64,000 nt of DNA from Metabacillus idriensis (lineage in GTDB: Bacteria > Bacillota > Bacilli > Bacillales > Bacillaceae), in contig NZ_WKKF01000014.1 in NCBI RefSeq assembly GCF_009674765.1, positions 1 to 64,000 of the forward strand, given 5' to 3'. The notes under the pieces were generated by a model. It was given only the letters and a program-made list of their open reading frames with translations. It had not been told where the DNA came from and searched no databases. Positions within the stretch are counted from its first letter, which is position 1, and every line of letters begins with the position of its first letter. The position numbers and the translations under genes were made by a program. Positions 60,119-64,000 of this stretch are shown here, piece by piece.

Positions 60119-60329
60119 AGGAGTACTCCCCTTCATTTTTTGTAAATTATACCATATTTAAGGAATCTGAATGATAAAATATTAACTCTCTTCTACAATA
60201 TGTAGAAGAACCAAGTTATATCTTCCATTGTATTATCTATTAAGACTTTAGCCACAAATCAGTCGTATCGTAATGAAAGAGCGTAATTCTTGCTGCAGGT
60301 CGGAACTTTCATGATGCAAGGATATTCAA

Positions 60330-60354
60330 GAAAAGCCCCCGATTGTTGAATAAG
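60330..60354 (-). repeat. Shared repeat, copy 15
   Basis: GAAAAGCCCCCGATTGTTGA followed by ATAAG, the long form. Its former gene is not visible; 59791-60028 and 60119-60435 hold nothing else. Confidence 0.6.
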
Positions 60355-60435
60355 GAAAATTTTCTACCATTATCATCTCAATTCTCTTCTGAGGTTTGAA
60401 TTATATGTTAATATTTAGAAAATGGAGGTGTAATA

Positions 60436-60651
60436 ATGAGTGAAGAGAAACAGGCACCTGAGATAAGAAGGGAAAAACTAAGACAAGAAGAATTAAAAAG
60501 AAACTCTACTGGAAATGTGAAAGATGCTTTCAACAGGGCTGAAACCGGAAACCTTACTGATTTAGTTGGTAGTTCAGGTTGGAAAGGTACTGGAATACTT
60601 ATTCTGATAATGATTGCAGGCTTAATAATTGCATCAATATTCTTAAAGTAA
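60436..60651 (+). CDS. DUF6366-family small membrane protein
   Basis: The 71-aa protein reads MSEEKQAPEIRREKLRQEEL, then NSTGNVKDAFNRAETGNLTDLV, and one C-terminal helix GTGILILIMIAGLIIASIF. This matches DUF6366 proteins widespread in Bacillaceae; function unknown. AATGGAGGTGTAATA precedes the ATG. It is the only rightward gene in this block. Confidence 0.8.
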   Translation: MSEEKQAPEIRREKLRQEELKRNSTGNVKDAFNRAETGNLTDLVGSSGWKGTGILILIMIAGLIIASIFLK

Positions 60652-60699
60652 GAAACCTCTTTTAAGGTTTTTATTATGCACTTCTTAACCGTCGTTCCT

Positions 60700-60750
60700 C
60701 AAAAAAGCAATCATACTTTGCTACTATCGCCACCTTTAAGTGAATAGCGA
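60700..60750 (-). repeat. Shared repeat, copy 16
   Basis: In gene orientation GGCGATAGTAGC... with GATTGCTTTTTT, ending before the 77-aa gene's stop codon. The stem is weakened but the T-run kept. Confidence 0.55.
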
Positions 60751-60752
60751 TT

Positions 60753-60986
60753 TTACAATTTTTTCTTTTTGGATCGCAATTTAACATATAAAAGTATGAC
60801 TGAAATAATTGAGATTATAATTGAATATCTGGTAATCATAAAGAAAAAATCTGGATAAAGAATTTCCGCAGTTGAACCCATTCCATTTACATCAGTTGTG
60901 TATTTTACCCTATCCATCCATACTAATAACAACATAAAAGACACGATAAAGGAATATATCGCTGTTTTCACTAAAACTTTCTCCAT
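60753..60986 (-). CDS. Small two-helix membrane protein (77 aa)
   Basis: Two hydrophobic helices (about residues 4-23 and 47-70) flank a polar loop DRVKYTTDVNGMGSTAEILYPDF, followed by a KLRSKKKKL tail. ATG 60986 is used because GATGGAGGGTTTTATT contains the ribosome site. Function unknown. Confidence 0.7.
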   Translation of the reverse strand: MEKVLVKTAIYSFIVSFMLLLVWMDRVKYTTDVNGMGSTAEILYPDFFFMITRYSIIISIISVILLYVKLRSKKKKL

Positions 60987-61036
60987 AATAAAACCCTCCA
61001 TCTATGTAAGTTAATTCTTCTTCAAAAATCCAGCCA

Positions 61037-61096
61037 AATTCCTCAATAAGAAAAGGCGATCACACTGTGCTGCAATTGCCCCTAATTGTTGAATAA
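61037..61096 (-). repeat. Shared repeat, copy 17 (best terminator form)
   Basis: In gene orientation TTATTCAACAATTAGGGGCAATTG, then CAGCACAGTG, then GATCGCCTTTTCTTATTGAGGAA. All parts of the consensus are present and the outer ends are imperfect inverted repeats. Confidence 0.75.
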
Positions 61097-61117
61097 GCAC
61101 CCTTTGTTACTTCGAAA

Positions 61118-61345
61118 TCAATCAGTCACTTTTTCCGGCACGATATTTAAAATAATTAAATATACTTTTTCATTATTGAATTCACCTACAAAGACAACTT
61201 GATGAATCTCTAATGCTTCTCCTTCTTTTAGAGGATGGAGTTCCATTTCCATTTTAATAGAATTTTCAAGTCGTTTTTCAAATGAGAAATCCTCATAATA
61301 TTTTGCAATTATCCATTCAATAACAATTTGGTTTTGTAAATACAT
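61118..61345 (-). CDS. Hypothetical protein (75 aa)
   Basis: A soluble 75-aa product (LQNQIVIEWIIAKYYEDFSFEK, LIILNIVPEKVTD). AAGGGGATGAAAA precedes the ATG. A single-gene unit ending 21 bases before the shared repeat. No family recognised. Confidence 0.65.
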   Translation of the reverse strand: MYLQNQIVIEWIIAKYYEDFSFEKRLENSIKMEMELHPLKEGEALEIHQVVFVGEFNNEKVYLIILNIVPEKVTD

Positions 61346-61511
61346 TTTTCATCCCCTTTATCAAAGTAACCATTGAAAAGTATTTAAGATTAAACAGAAG
61401 TCAAAATGAACTCCAAAAAAATCGTATGGTCCAACTATTGAAATCCTAAATCTTATTACCAATTATTTCAAATTAAAGTCTAAATAACAACAAATATTTG
61501 CATATAAAAAA

Positions 61512-61548
61512 GCTTATCTTGTTCCTGATAAGCCCCCGATAATGGAGT
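61512..61548 (-). terminator. Terminator with repeat core of the 122-aa gene
   Basis: On the minus strand GCTTATC-AGGAACAA-GATAAGC is followed by TTTTTTA; the left side carries the CGGGGG part of the shared repeat (AAGCCCCCGATAATGGAG on the plus strand). Confidence 0.75.
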
Positions 61549-61556
61549 AAATATAT

Positions 61557-61925
61557 TTAAGAATGTTCTTTAATAATCAGTTTAAAATATGGCTTAAAGT
61601 CAATTTCTATCATTTGCTGGGAGTCCTCATTTTGAACTGTTAACAATACGCTTGAGAAATCTTTTTTGTCTGATGTTATTTCAAACTTATTGACACGTTT
61701 TAATTCTAAAAGCGATATCAATCTATTTGATTCCCGTTTACTAACTCGAATTTTCACTTCTCCATCCGCAGGAGAAATCGTAACAACAAAGTTTTCTTCT
61801 CCGTTCGAAAATTTATACTTCGCAATATTATTATAGAAGGGCAAGTCATTAGAAGTATTATCAAATAATGTGGGTTCACACTCAAACAAAGAAAGAAAGC
61901 CAATTTCTTCCGGGAATATAGTCAT
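61557..61925 (-). CDS. Hypothetical protein (122 aa)
   Basis: A soluble acidic product with strands FVVTISPADGEVKIRVSKRE and SVLLTVQNEDSQQMIEIDF. AAGGGGGGCGAAA precedes the ATG. No family recognised, no signal peptide. It is a single-gene unit with its own terminator. Confidence 0.65.
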   Translation of the reverse strand: MTIFPEEIGFLSLFECEPTLFDNTSNDLPFYNNIAKYKFSNGEENFVVTISPADGEVKIRVSKRESNRLISLLELKRVNKFEITSDKKDFSSVLLTVQNEDSQQMIEIDFKPYFKLIIKEHS

Positions 61926-61978
61926 TTTCGCCCCCCTTAAAATTTATATTAAACAATGCTGTCCAAAATTAATATAAA

Positions 61979-62027
61979 ACAAGAGCGATTACACTGTGCA
62001 GCAATCGCCCCCGATTGCTGAAGATGG
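61979..62027 (-). repeat. Shared repeat, copy 19
   Basis: In gene orientation CTTCAGCAATCGGGGGCGAT, then TGCTGCACAGTG, then AATCGCTCTTG. The stem is intact (GCGATT/AATCGC) and the element follows the acetyltransferase gene. Confidence 0.7.
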
Positions 62028-62078
62028 AGAATAAGAACAAAGGTGCGGCAGCTGCTACCATTGTTCATTGAATAATGA

Positions 62079-62615
62079 CTAAACTTTTTTAGTTTTCAAC
62101 CATTCGTTTTCTAAAATACTCATTTCCCATAAACTCCAGTATTCATCACCATTTTTTCTCGAATCTCGAAGTAAACCCTCTTTTATAAATCCTGCTTTTT
62201 CGTAACAGGCGATAGCAGAAACATTAAAGTCAAATACTCCAAGGCTAACTCTATGTAATTGAAGGTCACCAAATGCAATTTTAAGTATTTCCTTAAACAT
62301 TTGCTGACCTATTCCTTTACCTCTTGCGTTTTTATCACCGACTAATACTTTTCCAACTCTTGCAGATTTGTTTTTTCTATCAATTTTCCCCAAAGAAATA
62401 TGACCAATGGTTTCACCAGTTTCATTATCAATTACTTTATAGACCATAGTTTCTGAGTTTTCATTATTGACATTTTCAATGTACTTTTCTAATTGAGTAT
62501 CATTCAGGGGATAATCAAACCCTGGACCGCCCCATTGAAGTAAGAATGCAGGTGAATCAATCCAATTGATAAGTTGTTTAAAATCAGTACGCTCAAAATA
62601 CTTTAGCTCTACCAT
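62079..62615 (-). CDS. GNAT acetyltransferase (RimJ/RimL type)
   Basis: The 178-aa protein has the RimJ/RimL pattern: ERTDFKQLINWIDSPAFLLQWGGPGFDYPL, GETIGHISLGKIDRKNKSARVGKVLVG, and the acetyl-CoA loop ARGKGIGQQMFKEIL (about residues 104-118), then HRVSLGVFDFNVSAIACYEKAGFI. Substrate unknown; such enzymes modify proteins or small molecules. AAGGGAGAAGGTATTT precedes the ATG. Confidence 0.92.
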   Translation of the reverse strand: MVELKYFERTDFKQLINWIDSPAFLLQWGGPGFDYPLNDTQLEKYIENVNNENSETMVYKVIDNETGETIGHISLGKIDRKNKSARVGKVLVGDKNARGKGIGQQMFKEILKIAFGDLQLHRVSLGVFDFNVSAIACYEKAGFIKEGLLRDSRKNGDEYWSLWEMSILENEWLKTKKV

Positions 62616-62739
62616 AAATACCTTCTCCCTTTAATATGTAATTTTAACGCTTTATCACTTTATATAACTAAAGTACAACCTGATAATTTCTTGTTCTTCA
62701 ACTTTTCTTTAAATACATTGCTCCACAATATGGCACTAT

Positions 62740-62800
62740 TCCTAAATAGAAAAGGTGATCCAATTTGTAGCAATCGTCAACTTTACTCGAAGAAGAAAGT
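62740..62800 (-). repeat. Shared repeat, degenerate copy after hisS
   Basis: The plus strand reads AAAGGTGATCCAATTTGTAGC then AATCGTCAACTTTACTCGAAG. Stem GATTGC/GTGATC is partly kept. It lies directly after the histidyl-tRNA synthetase gene. Confidence 0.5.
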
Positions 62801-62803
62801 TAA

Positions 62804-64000
62804 TCAATTGAATGGAAACGATTCAGTCCATTCCTCACCTGAAAACATATCTTTCACTTTAAACTGATTATTTCTAACTTCATCCTGTCCGATAATAATA
62901 ACGCTACGAATCTTCTCTTTATTTGCTTTATCAAGTGCTTTGCCTAACTTTTTGTTAGACATCTCAAATTCAACTTTATAGCCTTTGTTTCTTAAATAGC
63001 CTGCTACCAATAAAGATTCTTTCTGCGTACCTAATGGGACTATATAATAATCTACATTTGGATTTTCCTTTAATTCTTTCACTGTCGAGCATATAGCAGT
63101 ATAAATTACATCTAATCCAAATGAAATTCCTACCGTTGAAAACTCTTGGTCTGTACCTATCAATCCACCGATTGCATTGTCATATCTTCCTCCACTCCCA
63201 ATACTTGATTTAATTGATTGGTCATCCAAGAATATTTCATAAATAGTACCAGTATATATCTCTAAACCTCTTGCTAAAAAAGGATTAAATACGCACTGTT
63301 CTCTTACTCCTAAAAATTCAAGATAAGATTCTAATTCTTTTAATTCATTTAAACCGTGTCTTACCTCTTCATTTTGTTCGGCAAATGATTCAAAATAGTC
63401 AAAGCTTGTTTTTCCAGCATCAATTAAAAACTGTTTAATTAAAGTAATAGTTGAACTTGATAACCCTTGTTCATCAAGCTCAGTGACAACAGATTCTATT
63501 CCAACTTTTTCAAGCTTATCTAGAATTAAGATTACTTTATTAATTTTTTCATACTCTGTACCAAATACATTAAGCATACCAGTTAATAACTTTCGATTGT
63601 TATATTGAATCGTTACCTTCAATTCAAGTTTCCTAAAAGCATCCAATGCCATAACCATTAATTCAGATTCAGCGATCTGCGAACCCACACCGACTATATC
63701 AACATCACATTGAGTGAATTCACGAAACCTTCCAGTTTTAATTGGTCCATCTCTAAATACCTTACCAATCTCATATCTTTTAAATGGCATCTTTAGTGTA
63801 GGGTTCATCGCAACAACTTTTGCAAATGGTATAGTGAGGTCATAGCGTAGGGCTAGATCTCTTTTGCCTCTATCAGATAATGTATACATTTCTTCTAATA
63901 TTTCTGCTCCACCGCCATATTTAGAAGCCATTAATTCGGTGTAATTTAATATAGGTGTTTCCAGTGGTTTACATCCGTATTGGATAAATACATCTTCTAA
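62804..64000 (-). CDS. hisS: Histidyl-tRNA synthetase, second type, 5' end beyond window
   Basis: 399 codons are present and the frame is still open at the window edge (LEDVFIQYGCKPLETPIL). Class II motif 2 is FRDGPIKTGRFREFTQCDVDIVG, the histidine-binding motifs are GLEIYTGTIYEIF and SSIGSGGRYDNAIGGL, and the C-terminal anticodon-binding domain runs from about NVDYYIVPLGTQ. The sequence is more divergent from the usual Bacillus HisS than expected, and lies among accessory genes, so this is probably an additional copy. Confidence 0.88.
   Translation of the reverse strand, partial: LEDVFIQYGCKPLETPILNYTELMASKYGGGAEILEEMYTLSDRGKRDLALRYDLTIPFAKVVAMNPTLKMPFKRYEIGKVFRDGPIKTGRFREFTQCDVDIVGVGSQIAESELMVMALDAFRKLELKVTIQYNNRKLLTGMLNVFGTEYEKINKVILILDKLEKVGIESVVTELDEQGLSSSTITLIKQFLIDAGKTSFDYFESFAEQNEEVRHGLNELKELESYLEFLGVREQCVFNPFLARGLEIYTGTIYEIFLDDQSIKSSIGSGGRYDNAIGGLIGTDQEFSTVGISFGLDVIYTAICSTVKELKENPNVDYYIVPLGTQKESLLVAGYLRNKGYKVEFEMSNKKLGKALDKANKEKIRSVIIIGQDEVRNNQFKVKDMFSGEEWTESFPFN

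Noticed and set aside
1-64000. CRISPR array
   Set aside because: The recurring repeat is scattered at gene ends with kilobase spacing, not regularly spaced with unique spacers, and no cas gene is present.

Overview
The window looks like an accessory region from a spore-forming, AT-rich Firmicute of the Bacillaceae; the genus cannot be fixed from sequence alone. The evidence is a complete spoVA-type spore operon, a CwlJ-type cortex hydrolase, a GerA fragment, AbrB/YolD/DUF6366/YetF-type proteins and Bacillus-like ribosome binding sites (GGAGG, with many TTG and GTG starts). I found no rRNA, tRNA or CRISPR array. The sequence reads as layered mobile DNA: a conjugative plasmid or integrated conjugative element, a decayed Tn3-type element carrying spore genes, several dead insertion sequences, and blocks of one-gene units separated by a short repeat.

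Bases 1-2.5 kb hold small, mostly leftward genes of unrelated function (alpha/beta hydrolase, membrane peptide, transglutaminase-like protein, acetyltransferase), nearly all followed by the same terminator-like repeat. An IS110-family element lies at about 2.7-4.4 kb. From 4.5 to 9.1 kb is a plasmid maintenance module: a HTH protein, a ParR-like adaptor, a ParM-like actin, a promoter overlapped by two iterons, then a leader with an apparent antisense RNA and attenuator in front of a primase-type Rep gene. A 152-bp nested palindrome and a row of GTTYAAG repeats (9.6-9.9 kb) lie between rep and the conjugation genes. From 10.1 to 21.3 kb is a Tcp/Con-type conjugation operon: replication-relaxation protein, coupling ATPase, VirB8-like TcpC, TcpD, TcpE, VirB4-like ATPase, an AT-rich lipoprotein, TcpH, a two-domain cell-wall hydrolase and a YddI-like protein. 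No classical relaxase was recognised.

From 21.3 to 36.6 kb is the accessory part: AbrB and YolD-like regulators (the latter with a near-consensus SOS box), an EVE-domain protein, an ImmR/ImmA-like repressor-protease pair, a palindromic operator in front of a small basic protein, a 223-aa unknown, a SIR2-like protein, a short tyrosine recombinase and a type IIS restriction system (AlwI-type nuclease with a fused double adenine methylase). RadC-like and ArdC-like genes follow, each preceded by about 500 bases of strongly structured non-coding DNA; they may be leading-region genes expressed during transfer.

From 36.8 to 39.9 kb the repeat-separated small genes resume (phosphatase, Nudix, secreted proteins, a gene with a premature stop). 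From 40 to 50.8 kb there is a serine recombinase with a likely res site, a GerA fragment, IS3 and Tn3 remnants, a split ABC transporter, CwlJ, a cupin and several broken genes. From 51 to 58 kb are a cardiolipin synthase, two YetF/DUF421 proteins and a complete seven-gene operon matching spoVA2mob, known in Bacillus to raise spore heat resistance. From 58.4 to 64 kb repeat-separated small genes appear again, ending in a second-type histidyl-tRNA synthetase cut by the window edge.

The most unusual features are the repeat family that marks the 3' ends of many single-gene units, the antisense-controlled rep leader, the structured leaders before the anti-restriction genes, and the uncharacterised SIR2/small-protein cluster behind an ImmR/ImmA switch.
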